Positions 18,738 to 27,750 of a stretch of DNA of 64,000 nt are shown here, piece by piece. The notes under the pieces were generated by a model. The model did no database searches, was not told where the DNA came from, and saw nothing but the letters and a program-made list of their open reading frames with translations. The translations under genes and the position numbers were made by a program. This DNA comes from Acidobacteriaceae bacterium dw_441 (GTDB lineage: Bacteria; Acidobacteriota; Terriglobia; Terriglobales; Acidobacteriaceae): assembly GCA_018449715.1 (NCBI GenBank), contig JAAVVA010000001.1, positions 372,001-436,000 of the forward strand. The letters run 5' to 3'. Numbering within the stretch: position 1 is the first letter of the stretch; every line of letters starts with the position of its first letter.

Positions 18738-19859
18738 CTATCCCAATTCCTGAACGGCTTGAAGAAGGGCTGCTATGTATCCATAGCAGAACGCAAACGA
18801 TTGAAGGCCGCGAGGATCGCCCGGAGCCTGAGGAACATGGTCGGGCATGATCATGTATGGATAGCGAACTTCCTTGTAGGTCTGAATCGCCTTGACGAAA
18901 TCGATATCGCCTTCGTCGGGATATGTCTCGACAAAATCATTGACGTGTCCGCGAATGTTGCGGAAATGGACGTTGAAGATTTTGCTTCGCGTGCCAAAGT
19001 AACGGATCACATCAAAGATTTCTTCTCCTGGTTTTTCCAGCATCTCCGACACCGTCCCCTGGCAGAAGTTCAAACCATGGTAGGGGCTTTCCTGTATTTT
19101 GACGAAACGTTTTAGCCCTTCCACCGTTCCCAGCACACGATGATCTCCCTGGTATCCGGGGGGAGGGATGTGGGGATCGTCGGGGTGGAGCGCCAGTCGT
19201 ACCTTGTACTGATTTGCCACCGGCACAACGCGATCGAGAAAGTAAGTGATGCGTTCCCAGGATTGCTCTGCGGTCACATTGCCAGCCCTGGTCAGCGGGG
19301 TTTTCGGATGAGCTTCAGATAGTTCCCATGTGGCGTAGGTGGAATCCCCACGCCCCGGCGTGCGGGCGATGCGAAGATCGCCGACGATCTGAAGATTATA
19401 TTTGATCGCGGGAACTCCTGCTGCCGCGCAGTTCTTGATCATTTTGTTGAAGTCATCGATATCCGCATCGCGCTGAGGGCTTTCGCCCAGCATGATCGAC
19501 GCATGTTTATCCACATCGACGGAGACCGACGCCAGAAAGGGCGGTGTCGTCATATCAACACTGATCTTGTACTTTGCTGCAAGATCCTGCATGCGATGCA
19601 GCTCTTCGACGGTGGCGTAGAGACGCTGGTCCGCGATCTCGGGGTATCCGCAGATGTGCTTCACTCCGTAGCGAGCGAGATACCCTAGATGTTCGTCGTT
19701 TGTTGGCGCGCTCTGACAGCCAAGCTTCATCAACAAGGGCTCGTGCTTTGAAGGAGGTTTTGGCGCGGCCGCAACCGCGTGCATGGGAAGGGCCAGTGTC
19801 GCGGCAGAGATTCCAGAGGCTCTCAAAAATTGGCGACGTTTCGGATCAAACTGCGTCAT
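18738..19859 (-). CDS. Tat-exported mannonate dehydratase-like (UxuA-like) TIM-barrel protein
   Basis: A 373-residue protein with a Tat signal (KRRQFLRASGISAATLALP). The body resembles D-mannonate dehydratase/xylose-isomerase-like barrels: LHPDDPHIP, LNFCQGTVSEM, NVHFRNIRG and MPDHVP are all recognisable. UxuA removes water from mannonate in hexuronate breakdown and is normally cytoplasmic, so the export signal is unusual. The ATG overlaps the stop of the upstream GH105 gene by one base (TAATG), implying coupled translation. It might instead be a sugar epimerase of the same fold. Confidence 0.83.
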   Translation of the reverse strand: MTQFDPKRRQFLRASGISAATLALPMHAVAAAPKPPSKHEPLLMKLGCQSAPTNDEHLGYLARYGVKHICGYPEIADQRLYATVEELHRMQDLAAKYKISVDMTTPPFLASVSVDVDKHASIMLGESPQRDADIDDFNKMIKNCAAAGVPAIKYNLQIVGDLRIARTPGRGDSTYATWELSEAHPKTPLTRAGNVTAEQSWERITYFLDRVVPVANQYKVRLALHPDDPHIPPPGYQGDHRVLGTVEGLKRFVKIQESPYHGLNFCQGTVSEMLEKPGEEIFDVIRYFGTRSKIFNVHFRNIRGHVNDFVETYPDEGDIDFVKAIQTYKEVRYPYMIMPDHVPQAPGDPRGLQSFAFCYGYIAALLQAVQELG

Positions 19860-21067
19860 TATCGTGCTCCTGCTTTAGAGGATTTAAATTGCCATAACTC
19901 CATCTCACTGCCTGCCAGTAAGAATGCTCCGATTCCCTTAGGATCGTTGCTGACGATCGGAGCCTTCAAATAGTAGGCATCACTTCCATCATTCTCCGGC
20001 GCTGCTCCCATCGCGATGTGGGTCACTGTACCGGTCAGAATGACCTCGCCGGACGAATCTGTCTTTACAAAACGCTCCTGGATGGATCGCCATGCCTTCT
20101 CGGCAAGTCCGTGATAGCGCGCAGGAAGATAGCCTAACCGACTTCCTTTCTGAAAGGCGTAGGTGACCATCAGGACAGAAGACGACTCGATATTATTTCC
20201 GGCCAACGTGGGTTTGTCGAGAAGTTGATACCACAGGGAAGAGTCCTTATCCTGCGCGCGCTCGACGGCGGCAGATGTCTGACGCAGGATGCCAAGCAGA
20301 CGAGCGCGGCGAGCATCCTTCGCGTCGAGGTACTGGAGGGTATCCACAAGAGACATCAGGTACCATCCCATTCCTCGAGCCCATGCATTCGCTGATGTCC
20401 CAGTGACTTTATCTGCCCATCGCGCCTGCCTGGATTCATCCCAACCGTGATACATCAGACCTGTGCGAGGGTTTCGCGTGTGCTCATCGAGGAGCAGAAA
20501 CTGTTTGATCAGATTATCCAGATCTGCAGTTTGATGGAATATGCTCGCATACTCAGCCCAGAATGGCGCAAGCATATATTCGTCGTCTAGCAGCATAAGG
20601 TTCGGAGTGGCCTTGGTGTGCCACATTCCGCCGGAGGCCGTTCTTGGTTGCATCGCGAGTTGTTTATGGAGCGTCTCCGCTGCAATGCGATACTTTTCCT
20701 CGCGTGTTTGCCGGTAGAGCAAAAGAAGCTCTCTTCCGATCAGGATGTTATTGAGCGAGTATGTACCGCTGTCATACGTTCGGATGGAACCGTCCGGCTG
20801 CACCCACTGATCGACCGTCTGTTTGATGTAAGTCAGATAATGCTGATCGCCAGTTGCCTGCCAGACTGCGCTCACACCGGACAGCACGATACCGGGTTCG
20901 AAGCCCCAAACAGGAGATGCGTTTCCATCTGAGATATGTCCTTGAGGCCATCGCTTCATGCCATCATCCGCGAGTCGCAGAGTGACAGACCGCGACTGTT
21001 GCTGCGCGGGTACGCTAACCGTCAGAGATAGCACTAACACCGACACCAGGGTGAATCGTGTGCGCAA
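19859..21067 (-). CDS. GH105-type unsaturated rhamnogalacturonyl hydrolase (GH88/GH105 clan), secreted
   Basis: A 402-residue (alpha/alpha)6-barrel enzyme with a Sec signal (LVSVLVLSLTVSVPAQQ). Family hallmarks are LLDDEYMLAPFWAEYA, YHGWDES and WARGMGWYLMSLVDTL, the last typical of YteR-like unsaturated rhamnogalacturonyl hydrolases that cleave products of pectate or rhamnogalacturonan lyases. The start is TTG with GAGGT upstream. It is 30 bases after the amidase gene and overlaps the UxuA-like gene, so it appears to end a long operon. It links that operon to pectin breakdown. Confidence 0.88.
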   Translation of the reverse strand: MRTRFTLVSVLVLSLTVSVPAQQQSRSVTLRLADDGMKRWPQGHISDGNASPVWGFEPGIVLSGVSAVWQATGDQHYLTYIKQTVDQWVQPDGSIRTYDSGTYSLNNILIGRELLLLYRQTREEKYRIAAETLHKQLAMQPRTASGGMWHTKATPNLMLLDDEYMLAPFWAEYASIFHQTADLDNLIKQFLLLDEHTRNPRTGLMYHGWDESRQARWADKVTGTSANAWARGMGWYLMSLVDTLQYLDAKDARRARLLGILRQTSAAVERAQDKDSSLWYQLLDKPTLAGNNIESSSVLMVTYAFQKGSRLGYLPARYHGLAEKAWRSIQERFVKTDSSGEVILTGTVTHIAMGAAPENDGSDAYYLKAPIVSNDPKGIGAFLLAGSEMELWQFKSSKAGAR

Positions 21068-21097
21068 CGGGTAGACCTCAGGTTATGACTTTGCTTC

Positions 21098-22447
21098 CTA
21101 ATCTCCAGCAGCAGTGCGATGCGTTGCTATTCCCGCTTCGCTCAACGCATATTCCAAAGCTTTTCCAACGCTCAAAATCTTCTTGTCCGACATGGATGGT
21201 CCGGCGATCATCAGTCCGACGGGCGGACGGCCTGGACGATGACATGGAATCGAGAGGGCGGCCCCGTCCAGAAAATTGAAGACACTCGGATTGCGGAGCA
21301 TCGCCGCATTTGCATCAAAGTAAGCTTCATCACTATTCACGAGATCCGAAATCCGAGGAGCAGTCCGCGGCGTCGTGGGTAAGAGGATGGCATCGTAGCC
21401 TTTGAATGCGTCGTTGGCTTGGAGGCATATAGCGTGTCGCTTTGCGCCTAACTCCTGATATTCAACCGTGCTGATATCACGGCCACGCTCGATACGAGTT
21501 CTCACTCTCGGGTCGTACTTTTCAGGAGACTCTTCGAGGAGCGATCGATGCCACGCAAAAGACTCGTAGGCAGTAAGGCCACCCTTCTGGTTCACCGAAG
21601 GGATCTCTTCAATCGCTGGAACAGTGATCGGATCAATGCGCGCTCCAAGCCGGACGAAGATATCCAGAGCTTCATGAAACGCTGTGGCGACCTCTTCCTC
21701 AAGGCCTTCTGTAACGTACCCGTTCAGGATGCCAAGACGTAGATTGGAGATGGGAGCTTCGGGGACAGGAGCGTAGGCCTCTCCGGCCAACACGGAATCG
21801 AGTAGCTCACAGCACGCAACGGTCGGCGCAATCGGACCTACGGAATCGAGCGTAGAGGAGAGCGGGATGGTGCCTTCGCATGAAACTCGTCTGGCTGTAG
21901 GCTTGAATCCGGTGAGTCCACAGAGAGCGGCAGGGATTCGCACAGAACCACCTGTATCCGATCCAATCGCAGCATGAGCCATTCCATCCGTGACCGAAAC
22001 AACGGCTCCTGAAGACGATCCGCCGGGAATTCGGCCTACCTCTCGATCGAACGCATTCCTCGGAGTCCCATAGTGCGGATTCAAGCCAAGACCGGAAAAT
22101 GCGAACTCCGTCATATTGGTGCGTCCAACAATGACTGCGCCTGCTTCCTTGAGGCGCCGGACAGCGACCGCATCCTCTTGGGCTGCCTTACTGTTTAAAA
22201 GCACCTTCGAGCCGGCAGTCGTAATTTCTCCTGCAACATCGAAGAGGTCCTTGATTGAAATTGGCAGTCCTGCCAGAAGACCATCGCCAGAGGTGGCGGG
22301 TACATCTTCGTATACCTGAATAAACGCTCGCTCGCCCTCTCCCGCTGGGTCTTTGATCGCATCAAGGCATGCGCGCATGAGGTCGCTGCTGTGAACATCT
22401 CGATTGCGCAAACTACGCAACGTCTCATGAATAGGAGTAATCCTCAC
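21098..22447 (-). CDS. Amidase signature family protein
   Basis: A 449-residue amidase-signature enzyme with the complete Ser-cisSer-Lys triad: Lys66 in SIKDLFD, cis-Ser144 in GGSSSG and nucleophile Ser168 in GSDTGGSVRIP. It hydrolyses an amide to acid and ammonia; no export signal is seen, so it is cytoplasmic. The start is GTG, two bases after the cupin stop codon. The setting beside a two-component flavin monooxygenase suggests a ring-opening or amide-release step in catabolism of an aromatic or N-heterocyclic compound. It is probably not GatA, because no gatB or gatC is near. Confidence 0.9.
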   Translation of the reverse strand: MRITPIHETLRSLRNRDVHSSDLMRACLDAIKDPAGEGERAFIQVYEDVPATSGDGLLAGLPISIKDLFDVAGEITTAGSKVLLNSKAAQEDAVAVRRLKEAGAVIVGRTNMTEFAFSGLGLNPHYGTPRNAFDREVGRIPGGSSSGAVVSVTDGMAHAAIGSDTGGSVRIPAALCGLTGFKPTARRVSCEGTIPLSSTLDSVGPIAPTVACCELLDSVLAGEAYAPVPEAPISNLRLGILNGYVTEGLEEEVATAFHEALDIFVRLGARIDPITVPAIEEIPSVNQKGGLTAYESFAWHRSLLEESPEKYDPRVRTRIERGRDISTVEYQELGAKRHAICLQANDAFKGYDAILLPTTPRTAPRISDLVNSDEAYFDANAAMLRNPSVFNFLDGAALSIPCHRPGRPPVGLMIAGPSMSDKKILSVGKALEYALSEAGIATHRTAAGD

Positions 22448-22449
22448 GT

Positions 22450-22854
22450 TTATTTTTGGCTCTCCTGGTCGTCATAGATGTGTACTTCCAGAAGGAGACA
22501 TCCGTTCAGCGATTTGAATGGACCGTGAGGCGTCCCCGGAGGCCGGCACGCATAGGTGTTCGGCGGAAAGCTCTTGCCACCCTCGCCGTTTTCATCACAT
22601 CCCACGATCAGATCGCCCGAAAGAAGATAAACCTCTTCCCAGTAATCATGCTCGAACGGCTTTGTCGTGAATACCCCAGGAGCAAAGCGTAGATGACGCG
22701 TTCTGAATCCGGTCTTATTGACCTCATCGAGATGCCCCGCAAGAATCTGTTGCTCGATTCCCTCGGGATATCCTGGGGGAACTGCCCACCCACGGGTCAG
22801 GTCAACCGTATGAAACTCTTTGTGCTCTTTTTTGATCGGCATATTGTCTCTCAT
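22450..22854 (-). CDS. Cupin-domain protein
   Basis: A 134-residue single-domain cupin. The first motif is represented by HDYWEEVYLLSGDLIVG and the second by PPGTPHGPF, with His and Glu residues suitable for metal binding. Small cupins of this kind can be isomerases, dioxygenases or stress sensors. Start and stop are two bases from the flanking genes, so the gene belongs to the HpaB/HpaC-amidase operon. Its reaction is not assigned. Confidence 0.85.
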   Translation of the reverse strand: MRDNMPIKKEHKEFHTVDLTRGWAVPPGYPEGIEQQILAGHLDEVNKTGFRTRHLRFAPGVFTTKPFEHDYWEEVYLLSGDLIVGCDENGEGGKSFPPNTYACRPPGTPHGPFKSLNGCLLLEVHIYDDQESQK

Positions 22855-22856
22855 CT

Positions 22857-23534
22857 CTAATCGTTGTACGGAAGTGTTCGCACACGATAGCTGTGCTTGA
22901 TTGTTTTCTGTCGAACCGGATCTTCCAGTTCGAGTTCAAATTGCTCGGATGCGCCCATCGGCTGCAGCAGCGGCATTGTGCCACAGTACATTGCGGTACC
23001 GGCAGGAAGTTTGGTATCTCCGCCCGTCAGGCGGGAGATAAGGTCTCCAGGCGATAGCATACGGGTCACGGCTCCTTCCTGATAGAGAAGCCGCTGACCA
23101 TCGCGATGAATGTAGGAGCGGAGAACAAGCTCGTCCCAATGATCTCGTACGTCGTCAAAAGACCACAGCTCTTCGCTGATTGGTTTCGGGCACATTTGCT
23201 TCGAGACGGTCACCCCATACGCCTCGACTTTGCGGTCCGTGTGATCTGATCCCACACCTACCATCAATCCCCGAGGATGCGAGACGAGGACGAACTCAAC
23301 TTCTCCGCTCGAATCGTTACCAGTTACCTCGATCTGCTGCGAGGTTGTCAGCAGATTTACGCCACAACGATAAAAGCAGGGAATGGTGCGGGGTCTCGCG
23401 ACTCCGATAGCCTCCAACTCTGCGATGTGGTGCTCAATGCTTACGCTGTCGCGTCCTGTCCAGCCTGCAATGATCAGGTCGTTAAGTTCTATAGAAAGCG
23501 GATCTTGTCCGATGAGAAATTTGAGCGGCATCAT
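22857..23534 (-). CDS. DUF2848 family protein
   Basis: A 225-residue protein matching DUF2848, a family thought to share the fumarylacetoacetate hydrolase fold. The segments VGVGSDHTDRKVEAYGV and SKQMCPKPI are recognisable. A C-C bond hydrolase or decarboxylase role after ring cleavage would fit the operon, but this is inference. Its start overlaps the flavin reductase stop by four bases (ATGA), implying coupled translation; the cupin follows two bases later. Confidence 0.85.
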   Translation of the reverse strand: MMPLKFLIGQDPLSIELNDLIIAGWTGRDSVSIEHHIAELEAIGVARPRTIPCFYRCGVNLLTTSQQIEVTGNDSSGEVEFVLVSHPRGLMVGVGSDHTDRKVEAYGVTVSKQMCPKPISEELWSFDDVRDHWDELVLRSYIHRDGQRLLYQEGAVTRMLSPGDLISRLTGGDTKLPAGTAMYCGTMPLLQPMGASEQFELELEDPVRQKTIKHSYRVRTLPYND

Positions 23535-24073
23535 CCCCAGCCTCCGATCGAGAAATCGGTTAGAGTTCCATCTTGAACGTTCATTTCCCAGGGCGAGTGG
23601 GAGTAAGCTCCATATCGACCGCGGTAAAACAGCAAGGGATCAATAACACTATGCAGGTGGAGCCTGACAACCTGTCCTAAGAAGATCCGGTGATCTCCAC
23701 CATCGATTTCTGTATGTACGTCGCATTCGAGCTGTGCGAGAGAATCGGCGAAGAGAGCGCAGCCGTTCTCTCCTTCTACAAAGCGAAAATGCTTCCAGTC
23801 TGCCGAGGACGGTCGTGCGAACATATTCGATAACGACTCCTGACGATGAGAAAGAATGTTGACTGCGAAGCTTTTTGACGCCTGGAAATGCGAGAGTACA
23901 TTCGCATTCTTTGCCAGGGAAAACAAGATTAAAGCTGGATCCAGCGAAACTGAAGAAAACGAATTGATGGTAACTGCCACGTGTTGTCCGCTCGGGGTTC
24001 GCGTCGTAAGAACGGCAACTCCGGTTGCAAAGCAACCAAGCACATTGCGGAGACTACGCGGATCGATCGTCAT
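23531..24073 (-). CDS. Flavin reductase (HpaC-like), partner of two-component monooxygenase
   Basis: A 180-residue flavin-reductase-like protein: SLRNVLGCFATGVAVLTT at the start, NSFSSVSLDPALILFSL and FAVNILSHRQESL in the core, and a late segment with a His (GGDHRIFLGQV). It supplies reduced FAD or FMN to the monooxygenase. I chose ATG 24073 because it overlaps the monooxygenase stop codon in ATGA; the longer frame to 24241 lies within the upstream gene and lacks family similarity. Confidence 0.9.
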   Translation of the reverse strand: MTIDPRSLRNVLGCFATGVAVLTTRTPSGQHVAVTINSFSSVSLDPALILFSLAKNANVLSHFQASKSFAVNILSHRQESLSNMFARPSSADWKHFRFVEGENGCALFADSLAQLECDVHTEIDGGDHRIFLGQVVRLHLHSVIDPLLFYRGRYGAYSHSPWEMNVQDGTLTDFSIGGWG

Positions 24074-25521
24074 TTTCTTCCCGCCAGGTCGTACGTCTCC
24101 ATAAACCTGTTCACGAGGCCCGCGGAGTTTTCCCAATCTGCTGTGCGAAAGGCATGACTCCGCGTAACCATATTCGCTCCCGCATAGAACATCTCGTACT
24201 GTAGATGGCGCGATCCGAACTCTGAGCCAACGGCATCCCATGCGAGTTTGAATAGCTTCACGCGCCCCTTGGCATCGGTGACAGGAGAACGCTGTGTCTT
24301 ACCAATTAGCCCAGCGGCTTCAGCGTTGTCGAAATCATTTACAGAGGAAGGCAGCATAATCATCCCGCCTCCGGACAACTCTCTTAGTTGTCCAACAAAC
24401 TTAGGATAAAGTTGCTGCGTCAGAACCATGGACGAGTACAGTCTGCTTCCATCAGGGACAAAGTAAGAGCCATAGTGCGTCCCCATGACCTCCATCGCTT
24501 CAAGCATGCCTTGAACCATGGACGCTTCAGCAGCCATCTGCCCGAGTATCTCGCGCACCGCTGGGATCGCGATGATGCCATTTGTTTCAGCAATCTTGCG
24601 TGCCAGTCCAAGCAAAAAACGCATTTTTACGGCAAGCCGAATCTGGCACTGGTAGTTCTGGTACACGTGAGCGGGCGTGGAATGCCATTGTTCCTGTGCG
24701 AGCTTTACATCGTTGTGCACAAAGACACGGTTCCACGGAATCTTGACGTCATCCAGATAGAGGACACAGTCGTTCTCGTCGAATGACGAAGAGAGCGGAT
24801 TGTCAAAAACAGACACGGCGGAGGCTTCAAACGATTTGCGAGAAAGGAGTTTTATACCTTTCGCATTCAAGGGCACCATCGCTGTAAAACTGTACTTTTC
24901 TTCTCCCGGTTTCAGAGGCTGTATCGTTGCGATCATCACCTCATTCGCCATAGGAACCGCTGTCGCCAGCATCTTTGCCCCGCGTACCGTAATTCCTTCA
25001 GCATCTTCATCGACCACGCCCGCGGCCAGAAATTCATCCTCCTGTTCACCCGCGCCCTTACTCCGATCTGCCTGCGGGTTGATGATTGCATACGTCAGAT
25101 AAAGATCGTTATCGCGTGCAAATTCGTAGTAGTCGGCCAATGCTTGTTGACCTCTTTCGCCAAAGAGATGGCGCCCCATATACATGGCGGAGATTGCAGA
25201 CGCCACATGATCGGGTGATCTTCCAAGAAAGCCGCACGAGAGTTCTGCCCATGCCTCAAGTGCCTTGCGCCGCTCCACTAAATCCCCATAACAGGCCGGA
25301 AGTTGCCACATACGGCTGACGCGCTCGCCTGTCGTTGACGAAACGAACGTCATCTTGTTTTGATTCTCCGGGGCGGCCTGAAAATCAAATATCTTTGCCG
25401 CCGAAGCTACGCTGTTCCGGAAAGCAGGGTGATGGACGTGATCGCAGACCGGCGAACCGTCCAGAAATATCTGACGTCCATCCTGCAAGCTGGCGAGATG
25501 TTCTGCTGCACCTTTTGGCAT
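24070..25521 (-). CDS. 4-hydroxyphenylacetate 3-hydroxylase family (HpaB-like) FADH2-dependent monooxygenase
   Basis: A 483-residue large subunit of a two-component flavin monooxygenase. HpaB-family segments include YAIINPQADRSKGAG, MANEVMIATIQPL and SGGGMIMLPSSVNDF. Relatives hydroxylate phenolics such as 4-hydroxyphenylacetate or chlorophenols, and some attack N-heterocycles. It is the first gene of a seven-gene close-packed minus-strand run, followed by its reductase with four-base overlap. A MarR-type gene is divergent, with a palindrome in the shared promoter. The substrate is not determinable; the amidase and FAH-like partners argue for something other than plain 4-hydroxyphenylacetate. 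Confidence 0.92.
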   Translation of the reverse strand: MPKGAAEHLASLQDGRQIFLDGSPVCDHVHHPAFRNSVASAAKIFDFQAAPENQNKMTFVSSTTGERVSRMWQLPACYGDLVERRKALEAWAELSCGFLGRSPDHVASAISAMYMGRHLFGERGQQALADYYEFARDNDLYLTYAIINPQADRSKGAGEQEDEFLAAGVVDEDAEGITVRGAKMLATAVPMANEVMIATIQPLKPGEEKYSFTAMVPLNAKGIKLLSRKSFEASAVSVFDNPLSSSFDENDCVLYLDDVKIPWNRVFVHNDVKLAQEQWHSTPAHVYQNYQCQIRLAVKMRFLLGLARKIAETNGIIAIPAVREILGQMAAEASMVQGMLEAMEVMGTHYGSYFVPDGSRLYSSMVLTQQLYPKFVGQLRELSGGGMIMLPSSVNDFDNAEAAGLIGKTQRSPVTDAKGRVKLFKLAWDAVGSEFGSRHLQYEMFYAGANMVTRSHAFRTADWENSAGLVNRFMETYDLAGRK

Positions 25522-25569
25522 TTGTTCTTATCCCTACGACTGGCTGAAGCATAGGGCGCACAAAAAATA

Positions 25570-25588
25570 TAGTCAAGTAGCTTAACTA
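25570..25588. promoter_or_regulatory. Candidate MarR operator
   Basis: TAGTCAAG TAG CTTAACTA is a near-perfect palindrome (8-base arms, one mismatch, 3-base centre) in the 98-base gap between the divergent HpaB-like and MarR genes. Its size and AT content fit MarR-family operators, so it could control both directions. A TATGAT hexamer at 25593-25598 is a possible -10 for the MarR gene. Confidence 0.55.
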
Positions 25589-25619
25589 AGTTTATGATCC
25601 TCTTCCAAGGAAGAACGCC

Positions 25620-26279
25620 ATGCCCCCCATCCCATCCGGTAAAGCTCGCCGCGGCCCTGGCAATAGAAAACCTGCGATTAACAGTGCGAAAAGCACGAAA
25701 ACACCCCGAACGCACCGGATGGCTCTTTCGGCATCCTCGCCTGCACTGCTTGATCCGCAAGGCAAGACGGATCATGGGTTCCGCCAATTCCTCTATGACT
25801 TTTCAACCCTCGGTATTTCGCTGGAGATCGTACGATCCTATCTCGCCTCTCTGCTGGGACTGACCTCGCCGCAGTACAACATCATCATGGTCCTCGCAAA
25901 TGGTGACGAAAAAGGGCTTAGCGTAAGCGAGGTGGCGCGAAGGCTTCATGTGAGCACGGCATTTATCACCGCGGAAGGGATCAATCTCGAATCGGCGGGT
26001 CTCCTTGAAAAACTTCGAAACCCGAATGATGGTCGTGGAGTTCTACTTCATTTGACCCAGCTTGGGTGGGAGCAGGTAATCCAGATTGCTCCGGAACGCC
26101 AAAAGATCAACGACCATCTCTTTGGCAGCCTCTCTGCACGAGACTTCCAGGCTCTCTCCGAAACACTGGCTTCCTTGCTCGATGACTTCAACTACACCGT
26201 CAGATTGATCAAAAGTGCTGCGCCTTCCCGGATCAATCTGCCGTCCAAAAAAGGCACTGCTCTAAAGGAGAAACGATGA
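25620..26279 (+). CDS. MarR family transcriptional regulator
   Basis: A 219-residue MarR-type regulator. A basic, low-complexity N-terminal tail (about 45 residues) precedes the winged helix with LSVSEVARRLHVSTAFITAEG as recognition helix-turn-helix and a wing near NPNDGRGVLLHL. AGGAAG six bases before ATG supports the start. MarR proteins near aromatic catabolism genes often respond to phenolic ligands. It is divergent from the monooxygenase operon and its stop overlaps the next amidohydrolase (ATGA), so it probably regulates both sides. Confidence 0.92.
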   Translation: MPPIPSGKARRGPGNRKPAINSAKSTKTPRTHRMALSASSPALLDPQGKTDHGFRQFLYDFSTLGISLEIVRSYLASLLGLTSPQYNIIMVLANGDEKGLSVSEVARRLHVSTAFITAEGINLESAGLLEKLRNPNDGRGVLLHLTQLGWEQVIQIAPERQKINDHLFGSLSARDFQALSETLASLLDDFNYTVRLIKSAAPSRINLPSKKGTALKEKR

Positions 26280-27712
26280 AGTTACGTCTCATACCGCTGG
26301 TAACTCTCTTTGCAGTTTCAATCCTGGGAGCGGCAGCTCAACAACCCGCTTCTGCACCAGCCAATTCGCCGGACTACGACCTGCTTCTCAAAGGTGGTCA
26401 TGTCATCGACGCAAAGAACGGCATCGATGACGTATACGATGTTGCCATCAAAGACGGCAAGATCGCAAAGGTGGACAAGAACATACCGTCCAACTATGCC
26501 GTAAAGACTGTCGTATTGAAAGATATGTATGTCGTGCCGGGGTTGATCGACATCCATGTGCATGTCTACGCAGGCACGGGCGAGCGGAACTCCTACGCTG
26601 GCGATAACTCCGTCTATCCCGACGGCTTTACCTTGCGAGTCGGCGTGACAACGGTTGTTGACGCCGGGTGCTCCGGCTGGCGCAACTTTGAAGACTTCAA
26701 GGACCACATTATCGACCGCTCGCAAACCCGCGTTCTTGCGATGCTCAATATCGTTGGCCACGGCATGCGCGGCGGAAAGTACGAAAACGATACGACCGAC
26801 ATGCAGGCCGAACCAACTGCGGCGATGGCAAAGAAGTATCCAAACATCATCGTAGGAATTAAGACCGCTCATTTTATGGGGCCAGAATGGACACCAGTAG
26901 AGCAGGCGGTGAAGGCCGGGACGATCGCGAATATCCCGGTCATGGTCGACTTCGGCGGCAGAAGAACGGAACGCCCCATGTATCAGCTGTTGGAAGAAAA
27001 GCTGCGCCCCGGTGATATCTACACGCATGCGTTTTCAGGCGAACGCGGGGAACAGGATTTCGCGACCGGTGGGGTAGGCCGCGGTATGCGAGAAGGAAGG
27101 GCACGCGGCATTTACTTCGATGTAGGACACGGCCAGGCCAGCTTCGCCTGGTTCACCGCCATCCCGCTCTACAAGGCCGGATTTGCCCCGGATTCCATCT
27201 CAACCGATCTGCACATTGAGAGCATGAACGCCGGCATGAAAGACATGCTCAATGTCGGAGACAAATATCTTGCTATGGGGATGCCGCTGGCGGAGGTTGT
27301 TCGCGACATGACATGGAATCCTGCAAAGGAGATCAAGCAGACGCAGCTGGGCAATCTCTCGCAGGGAGCCATCGCCGATATAGCCGTACTCAGCATTCAG
27401 CACGGCGAATTTGGCTTCGATGATGCTTACAGCACCTATCTCAAGGGTGACAAGAAGATGCAGGCGGAGCTCACGATCAAGGATGGAAAGGTCGTCTACG
27501 ACCTCAACGCTATCTCCGGCGAGCCCTGGGATCAGCCTCCGTCAGAAGCGGTGCGTCAAGCAAAGCGCTGGACAAGGCTGCGAGTGCAGGGCTTCGGTCC
27601 ATCTCACTGGCGTCCTCTTCCCGGTCAGCCTACGATTCAGGACTGGCGTCCGTATCCCTACGTCCCATCGGAGAGCAGCAACCAGGATGGAAGGACCACG
27701 ACGAATCACTAG
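26276..27712 (+). CDS. Secreted amidohydrolase/deacetylase-family metallohydrolase (paralog 3)
   Basis: A 478-residue family member related to the two genes at 16049 and 17358, with a Sec signal ([19 protein letters not shown]). The metal-site motifs are conserved: [27 protein letters not shown] and STDLH. It has a longer C-terminal tail (about 50 residues, rich in Pro, Trp and Arg) absent from the other two. Its ATG overlaps the MarR stop by four bases. With the FAD oxidase downstream it may prepare the substrate of the monooxygenase operon. Substrate unknown. Confidence 0.9.
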   Translation: MKLRLIPLVTLFAVSILGAAAQQPASAPANSPDYDLLLKGGHVIDAKNGIDDVYDVAIKDGKIAKVDKNIPSNYAVKTVVLKDMYVVPGLIDIHVHVYAGTGERNSYAGDNSVYPDGFTLRVGVTTVVDAGCSGWRNFEDFKDHIIDRSQTRVLAMLNIVGHGMRGGKYENDTTDMQAEPTAAMAKKYPNIIVGIKTAHFMGPEWTPVEQAVKAGTIANIPVMVDFGGRRTERPMYQLLEEKLRPGDIYTHAFSGERGEQDFATGGVGRGMREGRARGIYFDVGHGQASFAWFTAIPLYKAGFAPDSISTDLHIESMNAGMKDMLNVGDKYLAMGMPLAEVVRDMTWNPAKEIKQTQLGNLSQGAIADIAVLSIQHGEFGFDDAYSTYLKGDKKMQAELTIKDGKVVYDLNAISGEPWDQPPSEAVRQAKRWTRLRVQGFGPSHWRPLPGQPTIQDWRPYPYVPSESSNQDGRTTTNH

Positions 27713-27750
27713 AATTTGAATCCGAATCGACATACGCGAGGAAAACACAG

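Noticed and set aside
23531..24241. Longer flavin reductase starting at 24241
   Set aside because: The extra 56 residues lie inside the monooxygenase gene; ATG 24073 overlaps its stop codon and begins the family-like sequence.
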